DNA of 64,000 nucleotides from Paguma larvata (Eukaryota; Chordata; Mammalia; Carnivora; Viverridae): the NCBI GenBank assembly GCA_030068075.1, contig CM057834.1, forward strand, positions 91,653,119-91,717,118, in the 5' to 3' direction. Under the pieces are notes generated by a model. That model did not search any database, was not told the origin of the DNA, and was given only the letters and a program-made list of their open reading frames with translations. Positions 22,901-35,260 of the stretch are shown piece by piece (within the stretch, counting starts at the first letter, position 1; every line of letters starts with the position of its first letter). Made by a program: the position numbers and the translations under genes.

Positions 22901-24829
22901 TGCTGCTAAAGGTTAATTTCACTCTTAAGCAGTTTTGCTGTATCTGTGATATTTAGAGACATTCTTTATCCTTTTCTGTTGGACCCCAGGTTTTATGTCC
23001 AATTGTCAGCCGATTGAGTTAGTTGTCCCAAGATTTTGCCTCCCCCGCTGCACCGGCCCAACCTCTGCCTCTATGAATCTTCTCTTGGCTTCTAAATGGA
23101 GTCATCCTTTCAAACAGCAAGTACTTTCCTCTGTATCCAGTCAAGTCCCCTGCTACCTGTCTCTTTCCTTTGACATGTTTATGACCTTATTTTGATATCT
23201 ATTTGCCATATAGCCTCCTCCTTCATCTCTCCAATTTCCTATTCAAACTTACACCAACACGTTATACTTTTATTTTAACACAAAGGGAAAGAATCACCAT
23301 TATAACCCGCATATAACCAATTTACCATATCACTAAATGTGGTCAACTTTTTCTAATTCTTTTTTTGTTTTTTAGTCTCCCTAAACTTCTAACACCTTGT
23401 TTGTGCACACTGACTTCTTTCAAAGTGCTTACTTGGATAATTTACCTCCTAGTTCAGAGAGGTCTACCAAACAGCTTACTCACTGTCTCCCTCTGTCATG
23501 CACAATATTCTAGAGTCATCACTTCATCGACACCTCCCTCTCTTAAAATGCCCCAAATCAACACAAAACATTTTGGTCCAGTTCTTTTTTTCTTAATGTG
23601 GCTTGGCCCTCAACGTGTCCCACATATAAAGAAAAAGATCTCTCACAACAAAACAACCTCACTAAGCTTGTCAGGTAGATGTCATCTCTGTGCTGTGGAC
23701 TCCAGTCTCCCCAGCCTTCTGCGTCCATCACATCTGGTCTGCTCTCTGAGGGCTTAGCCTACTTTGAGTCTGTAGTCCTGCCTATAGATTGATCTACAGA
23801 CTTCTTCATCTACCAACATTCATCTATTTGGGTTTTTTTCTTTCATATTTTACCTACGTTTTTGCTCCCTGGCAAATTCTTTCTAGGATCTGACCGTGAA
23901 TCTTTCCTGATTTCCACTGATTCCTAAGTGATCTAAGCAATTTGCGGTGTTTGTTGCCATGAACCTGCTCATTCAGTACATACTCTCGCTTGGAACTTTT
24001 GCTCTTCAGTCCACCTTCTGCCTTTTAATTTTGCAGATCCAAGCTTAATTTCTAGCATGGACACTGATTATGTGAATTTAGACAATGATTTATGTAAAAA
24101 AAAAAAGTGTAGATAATCTCAGACAGCTGTTCCACCTTTGGCATTGCTTGAGGATTTGGTATGTACCTGCTCCTTTAAATATCATATTTTTAATTATCTG
24201 CAACTTCCTCAGAGGTAGACCCTGTAATTCTCAGAGAGACCTGAGGTCACACAACTCTGGTAGAGCAGATACTTGTGCCTAAGCCTGGTTATAAATTTCA
24301 TGTTTCTCTATAAATCATCTTCCAAAGGTAAGAGAGAACTCAGGGGAAGAATCTGGGCTCCTGGGGAAACTTCTCTTCTGTGATTATAGCTGCTCCAGCT
24401 GGAACAGTTTTCTACCCATATCTTGGAATATTCTGGGTGGCTCTAGGAAGGTAGCTCATCTGTGATATAAAAATAATATAATCTGGCAAAAGTCAATTGT
24501 TTTCTAGAATCCAAACTCCTGAGGGGGAAGTACCTGCTTACAAGATGGCTTTCTGAATATTCTTATGGTTGACTGAACACCAGCTGTGTCTTCTCTGAAA
24601 CGTCTATTTAACATGACTAGCAATACATGCCAAGAGATTAACCTTGAAGGAAGTCAGGTCCAGTTGAAAAGGATCATAAGAACACAGGGGATTTTGCATT
24701 TTCTGCCTGATAATGCTCACTTTTCTTTCAAACATGAAGTCAAACATGATTGATTCTGAGAATCATTTCCTTATTTTACTCCTTCCTAGCTGAGTTGGAG
24801 GCTCCTCCTCTATGCTGACATGCCCCCCA
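22901..24829. other. Intergenic DNA, no gene recognised
   Basis: Pyrimidine-rich plus-strand stretches between 23000 and 24000. The 130-codon open frame at 23365-23757 has no motif, signal or repeat that identifies it and its second half is low in complexity. Left unannotated. Confidence 0.4.
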
Positions 24830-24970
24830 TGCATGACTCTGTGGGGGACCCTATCACAATCTGCTGTTCCCTGACTTGCTCCTCTCCCTCCTTGCACTGT
24901 GAGCTTTTTGATGGAAGAGTCTGGATCTCATCTTTGTATTCTCAGTACTGATGCAGAATGAGTATTTGCA
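24830..24970 (+). mobile_element. L2 fragment (3' end)
   Basis: cactgtgagctttttgatgg, ctcatctttgtattctcagt and gcagaatgagtatttg follow the L2 3' end order (gtgagctccttgag, tttgtatccccag, aataaatattt). Confidence 0.6.
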
Positions 24971-24984
24971 GTTTGTGTTTATAA

Positions 24985-25125
24985 AGGAGGGAGACTGGAA
25001 GGGGGAAGGGGGATGGAGGGACAGAGAGAGATTGCAATTTAGAGGGGTAGAAGAGGAGAGGAAGGGAGAAGAGAGAAAAAGGAAAATGGAGAAGAAAACA
25101 GGGAGAAAATGAGTTAAAAATAGAT
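24985..25125. repeat. Purine-rich (GA/GGA) low-complexity tract
   Basis: Plus strand is almost only A and G for about 130 bp (ggaagggggaaggggg, agaggagaggaaggg). Confidence 0.85.
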
Positions 25126-27655
25126 GAATCCAGTGAAACCACTATGAGATATTTGGGTCCAAACTCCATTAATTACCTGGCTCCCACATGTTTCTCTAAT
25201 AAGGGAGCATTGCTGTTGCTTTATATCCCTGAATATAAGCTTCAACTCCTACTATATCCCACAGCTCTTAAAATTTCTGACTATTCCCCCTTTCTCTAGT
25301 GATGGTTATCCAAGTAAGTAGTTGTAGGCTTTAGGGGAAAGTCTGGGGAAATCACACTGAATATACTCGTTCTGGTATTATAGGGTTCTACTTCTGGTGC
25401 TTTGCACTCTTTTATTTGATGATACTTGAGCTGAGAGCTCGTTCAAATCTGGATACAAGGCAAAGGGATCATGACCCCAATGGAGCAGCTGATCTGAGCC
25501 TTCTCATTCATTCTTAATTCCTTTCAATTATGTACACTAAGTAGTATTCTTGTTGGTTACCCATATACCTTGCCCCATGAACACCATGTTCTATTTTCTG
25601 TATCCAAAGATGCAGTTCAGTCTCCTGTTTGCCATTTTGACCTTGCTGCCTAATAGGGAAAGTATGCGCACTTTGCATCTGACAGTTAAGTGTTGCCATG
25701 TGGCCTCTTATTCTGCTTACCTGTATGCTCTTGTCATTAGGAAGTCCAGTTCTGTAACAACATCTAACAACAGCCTCGGCTGATGTCCTCCCTAACCACA
25801 TATTTTTATCACCTTGTTGAGCAGAGTATCCTCTAGGCCTCCCTCCCAAGCAACATGGTAAACTTGTGGGTTTCTCAGTCTTATATAATAACCCCATTAT
25901 ACATTTCTACTTTTCCAAGCCTTTTGATTTCTTCCTTCCAAGTTTTCCAAGGCAATTTTTGGCATTTCTACTTAATTTAATGAAGGCTCTTACTTTTTTC
26001 AAAATTCTATGAGTCAGAAAATAGCATACATTAGGCCTTTTTCCCCAGGACCCTTGCCAAGGCTTTAATCCTGCGTGATGGGGGAGTGGCTCCATATCAA
26101 CAAACTCTCTTATTCAGCTTTAAGTTCCAACCATCCTTTGATCCCCCCACCCTCTAAATTCACTCCTGGGCAGGCTCTCCCAGTGCCTGCTAGTGCATGT
26201 TAGTCAGTTCTTGCAGAAACTTTGATGTGTATCGCTCTTCTGTTCGCAGATTTAGCTCGTCCCTAGTTTATGTGGAGATTACACCTAATTTATGAATCCG
26301 GTAGAAGGAGAAGAGATGGGTGCAGATCCTGAGGGAGATAGCATTGTCTTGTAAGGCCTGTGCCTTATGTGATTTCTTTTAGTCCTAAAGGAAGGGAGAG
26401 GGAATATCTTCCAACAAGGGAATGTGTCATTACTGCAGATCAAGAGAGTTCAGAGGAATCTGGGTGTTTAAAGCTCTCATTGGTATCTACCCAGAAATCA
26501 TCATACTGAGACTGAGGGTCCCACTCATTTCCTATCAGGCCCTGTCTTTGGAACAAGGAGAGTTGGCAAGGCTGAATGAGACTTCTTTGAAATTAAATTA
26601 CTTTTATAATTAAATTCTGTGTCTATTCTTTACTGTGTCAGTCCTCTGACTATAGACAGTGAGTGTCTTTAACGTTGCCAAAGAGGGCCCTGGAAGTCTC
26701 ACACTTGGCTTTAAATAGAGCTGAGCCTTCCATTTTCTTTCCTCAATAATGGCACTTCACAATATCTACTAAATTCCATTTTCCTTACAGTTACTATTTT
26801 CCTGGAACCTCTCAGATACTAGTCTACCAGAGTGAATAATCTTAACAATTGCATTTGATATATCATTATAATCATTCTAGGGTCTACCTAAGCTGTCAGT
26901 GATTAACATCTGACCAACAAGTGATCCACCTCCAGACTCTCCTCATTTGTGTCTGCTTTTAAGATCACTTCTAGTAACAACTGTTTTAGATTTTGTTCCT
27001 TAGAAATGGCCTAAGACAAAGATTCCTGAGGAAGTGATTTATGGTGGGAGTGCTCTCTGGAAAGGAAGAGTGAGGGAGGCAGAATAGGACAAGGAAAGAA
27101 GGCTAATCAAAGACATGGTCTCAAATGAGGACTAGTTTAGCCTGGTCCCATAAGACTTTTGTCAAAAGAATTGCTCCATAGAGTTGGTTGCATGTTGAGA
27201 CAAATGGAATGGTTTTCTGTATCTCTCAGTCAGTCAGTCAGTCTTCCTCTGGAGAAGAGCAGATTATAAACTTCCTGCATGAGAGGGCTCCTGTCCAGCC
27301 AAGGGCAATTGTTTGAAGAAGGAGCCGTTGGCTGCAGCCCACCCTCACGGTAGCTGGGGGATCGGAGCTGGTAGAGGAGATGACAACAATCCCATTTCCA
27401 CAACAACTTCCAAAAAGTCACCTCAGCAAAGACAGACATTTTTGATATCTAGTGAGAGACAGATCTCATATACAAATGGAATTGTCTTAAGTAACCAGAG
27501 AGATTCCAACAAAAAGCAAAATTTCAAGGGAGTTACAGATAAATTATGTAGTTGCTTGTGTGTGTAATGTTAGAGCCTGAATTAATCTTTATAAAATTAG
27601 AACAGTTTTTGTTGTCTTCAGCAGTTGTTAACATCCTATTCTCAAAAAATAAATA
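25126..27655. other. Intergenic DNA, no gene recognised
   Basis: No repeat or coding unit I can name. A short (GTCA)n run sits at 27228-27243. The 127-codon minus frame at 25514-25897 shows no family motif. Confidence 0.4.
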
Positions 27656-27745
27656 ACGTGTTGGGATGAACACTGGGTGTTATATGTAAACCAATTTGAA
27701 AATAAACTATTATAAAAATAAATAAATAAATAAATAGAAAGTAAA
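27656..27745 (+). mobile_element. Very short L1 3' tail
   Basis: Only the last about 75 bp of a carnivore L1 (gatgaacactgggtgttata, accaatttgaaaataaacta) followed by an (AAAT)n tail: an extremely 5'-truncated insertion. Confidence 0.85.
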
Positions 27746-29459
27746 AGTTAAAAAAAAAGAGAGAGAATTCTAGGAAAGAAAAGTCTTTACTGAGTAGTGA
27801 AGAAAAGAAAACAGATTTAAAAACTGTTCAGTTTTCAAAGAATGGTACTTAGTGCTGAGCATATGGAAGAAATGCCTGGAAGTCTAGAGAAATAAAGAGA
27901 ACACGTGTATATATGAGTGATTTTGGGAAAACTTTATCTTAAACCATGCACATTTGTGGCTTTGAGATTAATAGAAAATAAATTTGGGAGAAAGGGTAGT
28001 GAAAAAATGTTTCACCAAGAGTAGACTATCTGAGCATACTGAGAACAATGGCCACAAGATAGGGGATTATCCTTCATACATATATATCTATGGGTAGAGC
28101 AAGAAAAGCTCGACAGTGTCAAAAACAGTTGTAATAGCACTATGAAGACTTAAAAACAGTTCACAAGTATGAAGTATCAAGGTGAATATTATTTTCTGTT
28201 AAATCCAATCTAGATACTTTACAACCCAGTCTAGATACTTTAAGACCAAGACACAGCAGACCACCACTAAAGGAATTTGAAGCATCTGGTTCACTAAAGG
28301 CAACAAAATACCCCCAATCCAGCTCAACTTCCTCATAATATTAACTGAACTCCTCAAACTTACAACTGGACCAAAGAAGAGGTTTGCCTATTTCGAGCCA
28401 TAAATACTATTTACCTCAGACTCAACAATGTTCTGCATACAGTGTACAGAATTTAATTTTAAAACATATGAAACACACACACACACAAAACCCATTTTTA
28501 AGAAAAAAAGTAATATAACTAAACTCAGAGCAGATCCAGATATTGGAACTATCAGTGAGAAACCTTAAAACAACTATAACTGAAAGGGGAACTCTGAAGA
28601 CTAGCTGACTAGTTAAAGTATAATTTGTGAGAATTATAATTTTAAAAAATATTTCAAGTCTGGAAATTGAATGAAAGTCACATAGCAAATGAAGAAACGT
28701 TTATTCAAGAGATTCTGGCAAGAACAGCAAGAGTCTCTGGCACTTGAACTATGATCCAACACCTTTCTTCCCCTTCCCAGTTCAGTATGATGGGAATTCC
28801 ACTTCAGGCAGGTATAGCCAAGAACAGTGGGCTCCCTTACCTCCAGCTCCAAGTCAAGGGCTACAGCATCTTCCCATAAGGGGCAGGGGTCTGCGTTTCT
28901 TCCTCTTCCTCCCCTACAACTAAATGTTGCAAAAGTTAATTTCCAGGAGAGTGCAGACAACAGGTTTGGGATTCCCTGCTCCTACTCAGTCTCCATTCAT
29001 AGAGCAGAGGCTCTACCCCATATTGAGAATATGAGGGCCTCAATCACCTTCCTTTGCAGAAAGGCAAGCCAAGAAGTTCAAAAACAATTGCTACTTCCGA
29101 GCACCCTGCAACTGAAGCAGGGGTATCACTTAGAAAAAATTGCACCACTGTCCTCAATCCCAGCTACACAGGCATGTCCCAGATATTCTTCACAAGAGGA
29201 CAGCCAGCTCTGAAGGAACTGACTATTTGAAATAGTGTGGGGAAGTTCAAGCCTAAGAGTACTTTCAAAAACAATAAAGATTTTGGTGGTGAGCAAAGGA
29301 GGAGTGTGGTAACTTCATAAAGGGCTGGCTACAAAGAAAAGTACAAGGCAGCTAGTTTAACAGAGAGAACAGAGAAAGAGACAGCTAAGAAATGCCTTCC
29401 TGGGGTCAAAATAAATGTCAAATTCTGACCTCAAAAATTACCTCTGTAAAGGAATCTTA
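27746..29459. other. Intergenic DNA, possibly the decayed 5' part of HAL1
   Basis: The block ccagatattggaactatcag at 28537-28556 resembles HAL1/L1 ORF1 5' sequence. A short CA run sits at 28475-28486 and a local 20-bp duplication of a tctagatacttta block at 28210-28243. The 128-codon frame at 28827-29213 has no recognised relative. Confidence 0.4.
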
Positions 29460-30112
29460 ATTAAATCCAACTATGGAGCAATTTATGCCCCAGGACATTT
29501 TCAAAAACAGTAGAAGAATTAGCCAGCAATCAGTACAACCTAACAACTGGGTTTGATAAGGGAAAGAGACAGTCAAAGAGAGTCCTGTTAAAACCACTGT
29601 TACATTAGGGAGACTGTGCAATATGCCTAATACTGTGGCCTCTAAGGAGAGACCCCAGAGGGGACACACTGCCAGGAAAATGGACTAAAATAGTCCATCC
29701 AGGATACTAAACAAATTAACAAGCAAACTATATCGACAAGCCCCTGAGGTGGGATACCGGCATCCAGAGTGTTATCATATAACATATGTAATGTCTAGTT
29801 TTCAATGAAAACTCACGAGATATGCAAGGAAACAAAGTATGACATATACACAATAGGAAAGGCACACAAAAGAAGCTGCTTGATGAGGGCCCAGATATCA
29901 CATTTTCCAGTCATAGACTTCAAAGTAGCCATATAAATATGTTCAAACAACCAAAAAAAAAAATGCCTAAGGAAGAAAAGGAAGATATGTCGACAAAGTT
30001 TCTCCACATAGACAATATCTACAAAGAGATGAAAATTTAAAAAATGAAATAAAATGGAAATTCAAGAGTTGAAAAATATAAGTGAAATTAACAATTCAGT
30101 AGAAGAGGATAT

Positions 30113-30317
30113 GGAACCTCTGGGTGGCTCAGCTGGTTAAGCATCCAATTCTTGATTTCAGCTCAGGTCATGATCTCACAATTTGTGAGTTCAAGCCCCA
30201 CATCAGGCTCTGTGCTGACGGTGTGGGGCCTGCTTGGGATTCTCTCTCTCCCTCTCTCTCTTTGCCCCTCCCATGCACACACACGTGCGCATGCACTCTC
30301 TCAAAATAAATAAACAA
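30113..30317 (+). mobile_element. Felid SINE in HAL1
   Basis: Head ggaacctctgggtggctcag; perfect TSD aattcagtagaagag at 30093-30107 and 30318-30332. Confidence 0.96.
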
Positions 30318-30830
30318 AATTCAGTAGAAGAGCTCAATAGTAGATTTTTAACTGATCGAAAAATAAATTAGTAAGCCTGAAGACAGATCAATAGGAATTA
30401 TGCAACAGAAAGAACATAAAGAAAAAGAATAATGAAGAAAAATGAAAAGAGCCTCAAAGAAATATGGGACTCCATTAAGTTCACCAACATATATGTAATG
30501 GGAGCACTAGAAGCATAGAAGAGATACAAAGGATAGTAAAAAATATTTCAAGAAATGATAATTATTTTCTAAATTTTAATACCATTAATATACAGATCTA
30601 CAAAGATCAATGAAATCTAAGTAAAATAAATTCATTGAAATTCACAAACTTAAACATGATAGTACATTTTCTAAAAAGCAAAGAAAAAAATTCAAAGCAG
30701 CAAAAGAAAGACTTCTCAGGTAACAGAGGACCCCAATAAGGTTAATTGCTTGACCTCTCATTGAAACATTTAAGACCAGAAGGCAAGGGATGATATATTC
30801 AGAGTGCTAAAAGAAGAAATCATGTTCAAT

Positions 30831-30902
30831 AACTATGTTATACACCTGAAATTAATGTAACATTGTGTGTAAACTATACTTAAATAAAAATAAACAAATA
30901 AA
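30831..30902 (+). mobile_element. Tiny L1 3' tail in HAL1
   Basis: About 70 bp matching the extreme 3' end of an older carnivore L1 (ttatacacctgaaattaatg, taaactatacttaaat) plus an AAAT-type tail. It interrupts HAL1, whose sequence resumes with tcaatcaagaatcttat. Absent from the paralogue at about 60700. Confidence 0.75.
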
Positions 30903-31183
30903 TTCATAGTCAATCAAGAATCTTATATCCAGCAAAACTATCTTTCAAAAATGAAAGTCAGAGAAAGACATTGCCAGATAAACTCAAACAGAGATTTTGT
31001 GGTTAGCAGACCCCTCTTATAAGAAATACTGAAGAAATCTCTCCCAATTAAAACCAAATGACCCCAGGCACTAATTAGAATCCATACACATGCAAAGAAA
31101 CAGCGGTGGTTAAGTGTAATTCTGTAATGATGTAAGACAGTATAAATGTATATTTCTTCCTCTGCTTTCTGTTAACTGATTTA

Positions 31184-31522
31184 CTTATTTATTTTAATAT
31201 AATTTATTGTCAAGGTGGCTAACATACATTATATAGAGTGTGCTCTTGGTTTTTGGGGTAGATTCCCCTGGTTCATCGCTTACATACAACACCCAGTCCT
31301 CATCCCAACAAGTGCCCTCCTCAATCCCCGTCACCCATTTTCCCCTACCCCCCATCAACCCTCAGTTTGTTCTCTGTATTTAAGAGTCTCTATGGTTTTC
31401 CTCCCTCCCTCTATGTTTGTAAGTATTTTTTTCTCTTCCTCTCCCCCATGGTCTTCTGTTAAGTTTCTCAAGTTCCACATATGAGTGAAAACACATGATA
31501 TCTGTCTTTCTCTGACTGACTA
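31184..31522 (-). mobile_element. 5'-truncated L1 3' end in HAL1
   Basis: Minus-strand L1 3' UTR starting with the T-rich tail, then tattgtcaaggtggctaaca and the pyrimidine-rich 3' UTR, ending in gatatctgtctttctctgac. TSD ttaactgattta at 31172-31183 and 31523-31534. Confidence 0.95.
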
Positions 31523-32055
31523 TTAACTGATTTAAAAAGCAACTGTATAAAACCATAAGTCCATAGTTGTATTGTTAAATGGATAACATAAACAAATGTA
31601 ATACATTTGTCAATAACAGCACAAAAGAGATGGATAGAGGCAGAGCTGTTCTGGAGAAGGAAAATGACACCAAATGACACCTTGAATCTGAGGACAAAAT
31701 GAAGAGTACCAGAAAAGGGAAATAAGGATAATACAACAAATCTATAAATATAGACTTGCTCTCCTTTTCTTCCATGTTTCTTTAAAATATATATAAAGTA
31801 AAAAAAAATTTAAATAAAAAAATATAAAGTAATAATTGTAACAATGTATTGCTAAGTTTATAACTATATAGACACATGTAATAACAGTAAAAAAAGGAGG
31901 GGAGAGAGCTACATAGAAGTAATGTTTCCCTAGCTAACTGGCATTGTTAGTGTACATCTGAAGTCAATTCTAAGTTAAGATGTACATGGCAAGCCATAGA
32001 GCATCGTCTAAAAAAAGAGTTTTAAAAGTTTCAAACTTTAAAAAGAAAACAAAGA

Positions 32056-32217
32056 TATCAAAATAAAAAGCTTTTGCACAGTGGAGAAAACCATCAACAA
32101 AATGTAGAGAAGAAAGTTGCAAATGATATATCTGATATGGGGTTATGTCTAAAATTAAAATTATTATTAAATTAAAAATTATTATTAAATTGTTATTTAA
32201 AAATAATACAACTGAAC

Positions 32218-32251
<34 letters not shown>

Positions 32252-33291
32252 GACAGTGCACAAATAATTCAGTTTAAAAATCGGCAAAGGGCCTGAATAC
32301 ACATTTTTCCAAAGAAGACTTACAGATGGCAAACAGACACATGAAATGATGCTCCACATCATTCATCATCAGGGAAATTCAAATCAAAACTACAATGAGA
32401 TTTCACCTCACACCTGTCAGAATGGCTAAAATTTTAAAAATACAAGAAATAGCAAGTGTTGGCAAGGATGTGAAGAAAAAGAAATCCTTGTGCAAAATTG
32501 GTGGGAACATAAATTGGTGCACCCCCTGTAGAAAACAGTATGGAGTTTTCTCAAAAATAAAAAATAGAAATACCATATGGTCCAATAATTCTACTACTGG
32601 ATATTTACCCAAAGAAAATTAAAACACTAATTAGAAAAGATATATGCACTCTATGTTTATTGCATTATTATTTACAATAGCCAAGATATGAAAGCAACCT
32701 AAGTATCCACTAATGATTGAATGGATAAAACGTGTGTGTGTGTGCGTGTGTGTGTACCCTCCATACACCATATATATAAACATATATATATGGAATGTTA
32801 CTCATTCATAAAAAAATAAGCCCTTGCCATTTGAGACAGTATTGATGGACCTAGAGAGTAATATGCTAAGTGAAGTAAGTCAGACTTTGAAGGATAAATA
32901 CTATATGATTTTACTTGTATGTGGTGTCTAAAATACAGAACAAATGAACAAAACAAAACATTCAAACAAACCAAAAAACTCAGTACAGAACAAATTGGTG
33001 TTTGCCACAGAGGAGGTGGATTGGGAGAAGGGTGAAATAGATAAACGGGATTAAAGTACAAACTTTCAGTTATGAAATAACTAAGTCATGGAGATGAAAA
33101 GCACAGCATAGGAAGTAGTCAATAATATTGTAATAATGCTGTATGGTGACTACACTTATTGTGGTAAACACTGGGTAATGTACAGAATAGTCAAAACAAT
33201 ACATCATACATCTGGAACTAGTATAACACTGTATGTTAATTGTACTTCAATTAAAAAAAGAGTATTATAATCCAAGTAAATAAATAAATAA
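32056..33291 (+). mobile_element. Older L1 3' part inserted between HAL1 and MIR (unit I only)
   Basis: Plus strand: tcaaaataaaaagcttttgc, ccaaagaagacttacagatgg, tggtgggaacataaattggt, gtaagtcagactttga, gtatgttaattgtacttcaatt and an (AAAT)n tail. Internal CA (32219-32248) and GT (32733-32755) microsatellites. The paralogous place in unit III (about 61900-61950) has no such insertion, so it arrived after the units separated or was lost there. Confidence 0.88.
32219..32248. repeat. (CA)n microsatellite
   Basis: Pure CA run of about 30 bp in the L1 fragment. Confidence 0.95.
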
Positions 33292-33719
33292 AATGTTATT
33301 CTAGTAAGTATTGACTTGTGTAAAAGTAATGTAACTGTGATTAATATGTAAAATGATGTAATGGAAAAGGTGGCTAACATGCATGAACAAGAAGGAATTT
33401 TAGTAGAAAAATAAAAACTGTAAGAAAGAATCAAGTGAGGATATTATAAATTAAAAAAAAAAACACTGCATGAGGAGAAAAGAACTCATTTCATAAGCTC
33501 ATCAGTAGACTCAACAAAGCGGAAAAAAGAATCAACAGATTTGAGAATAGGCCATATTATGCATGTACAACATATGTTTACTAAGTTTGCTACTGTCTAC
33601 TTGGGCCACAATATTTTATACTGGCCATAATATTTTATATTCCCACCAAAAATGTATAAAATTCCTATTCTTGAGCATTCATATCAGTACTTAGTATTCC
33701 TAGTTTTACTTTTTTCTAA

Positions 33720-34200
33720 TCTCATAGAAATGATATGGTTGATGACTAAGTAAACTTTGGCAAGTTACTTAACCTCCTTAAGCCTCTATTTTCTCATCTG
33801 TTAAGTAACCTCCTTAAGCCTCTATTTTCTCATCTGTTAAGTAAACATAATACTACTTACCTCACGGGTTATTACCAAGATTGAATAAAAATGTATAGAA
33901 ATTATTGGGGCCCCTGAGTGGCTCAGTTGGTTAAGCTTCTGACTTTGGCTCAGGTCATGATTTCATGGTTTGTGAGTTCAAGCATCATGTCAGGCTCTGT
34001 GCTGACAGCTCAGAGCCTGGAGTCTACTTCGGATTCTGAGTCTCCCTCTCTTTCTGCCCCTCCCCTGCTCACCTCTGTCTTTCTCTCTCTCAAAAATAAA
34101 TAAACATTAAAAAAAATTTTCATATGCAGAAATTACAAGGTACTTAGTATGCAATCAATACTTCATTCTTTCCATATATATGATTACAGAGCATTCAGCA
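33720..34200 (+). mobile_element. MIR, unit I copy, with a 36-bp internal tandem duplication
   Basis: ggcaagttacttaacctcct, ctattttctcatctgttaag and ggttattaccaagattgaat are MIR core blocks. The 36-bp segment 33770-33805 is repeated exactly at 33806-33841. A SINE (33907-34120) splits the 3' part; the sequence continues with aaggtacttagtatgcaatc. Paralogues are at about 41555-41970 and 62520-62700. Confidence 0.85.
33907..34120 (+). mobile_element. Felid SINE in MIR (unit I only)
   Basis: Head ggggcccctgagtggctcag. The pre-insertion site is visible in units II and III as uninterrupted cagaaattacaaggtac (unit III shortened). TSD core agaaatta at 33897-33904 and 34128-34135. Confidence 0.93.
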
Positions 34201-34398
34201 AAGTTTCTTATATAGTACATACTCAATATAGAAAAATTGATCAAATTATATAAGAGTTAGATTCAGTGTCTTTATTGAAAAAAAAACCTCATGTTCCTGG
34301 AACAAAATTAGCAAAGAAGTTAAAAGCAATATTTGGAATTACACGAATCTGTGTCAAATTGTATTTCTGTTCTTTTTTAAAAAATCATTATCAATATA

Positions 34399-34618
34399 TT
34401 TTTTACTTTAAAAAATTTTTTTATTTGTTTTTGATAAAGAGAGAGATAGGACATGAGCAGGAGAGGGGCAGAGAGAGACGGAAACACAAAATCTGAAGCA
34501 GGCTCCAGGCTCTGAGCTGTCAGCACAGAGCCCGATGTGGGGCTCGAACTTGTGAACACCAAGATCATGACCTGAGCTGAATTTGGTGGATTAACTGACT
34601 GAGCCACCCAGGCACCCC
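34399..34618 (-). mobile_element. Felid SINE (unit I only)
   Basis: Minus-oriented, head ends in gagccacccaggcacccc. TSD is aaaatcattatcaatat before and aaaattctttatcaatat after. The paralogous sites lack it. Confidence 0.93.
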
Positions 34619-35260
34619 TAAAAATTCTTTATCAATATTAATAAAACACTGGAGATATTTCAATTTGGGGAAGAAAAAATAAATGAGGTGGCTATGCAAA
34701 AGAAATAGAAGTTTTAATTACACACCACTCCCTTCTTTTTCTTCATCTCCTAATAAGGAACATTAGTATAAAATAAATTTTATATTTTAATTTGTATAAT
34801 ATACAGCAATATTTATGCATTATTAATATTGGACATAGGGAAATACCTATATGACACAAAACAGAAAAGATGAATGTCTTCTCAGAGATATGTAACAAAT
34901 ACTAACTAGCTTGGTAAGCATTTTATTTTCACCAAGTAATTTTTCCAGAAGAGACTATTAGAATCTGGGTTGGAAGTAGTATCATCTCTAATTTGATTTT
35001 GTTTTCACTATGAACATATAAATAACAACACAAAGTATACGTTATGAGGACAATATGCAAATCAAGTAAAATTGTAATACATCACATATGACATATATCA
35101 CAGTATACGTAAGACTTGAGTATGGCAGTTCCATGTAAGTAAGAACTTCAAATAAGTGTCTATAATTAATATTTCTTTTTTGAATACCTGTACTGATTAT
35201 ATATATACTCAGTTTTGAGCAGTAGAGACAAAAAATAAATAAATAGAGCAAGAGGCTACA

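Larger units (their letters stand above)
29460..32055 (+). mobile_element. HAL1-type element (L1 ORF1-like), unit I copy
   Basis: Recognisable HAL1/L1 ORF1 blocks in order: atgttcaaacaaccaaa, ggaaattcaagagttgaaaa, attcagtagaagagctcaat, aatgaagaaaaatgaaaaga, tatccagcaaaactatcttt, gaaatactgaagaaatctct, tttaaaaagcaactgtataaaa. No long frame survives. Later insertions are a SINE (30113-30317), a tiny L1 tail (about 30831-30902) and a minus L1 3' end (31184-31522). From 30431 on it is paralogous to 60301-61905. Confidence 0.8.

Noticed and set aside
25514..25897. 127-codon minus frame
   Set aside because: No domain or conserved motif; overlapping 77-codon plus frame is equally open.
28827..29213. 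128-codon plus frame
   Set aside because: No motif, no recognisable family and no paralogue in the duplicated units; chance open frame.
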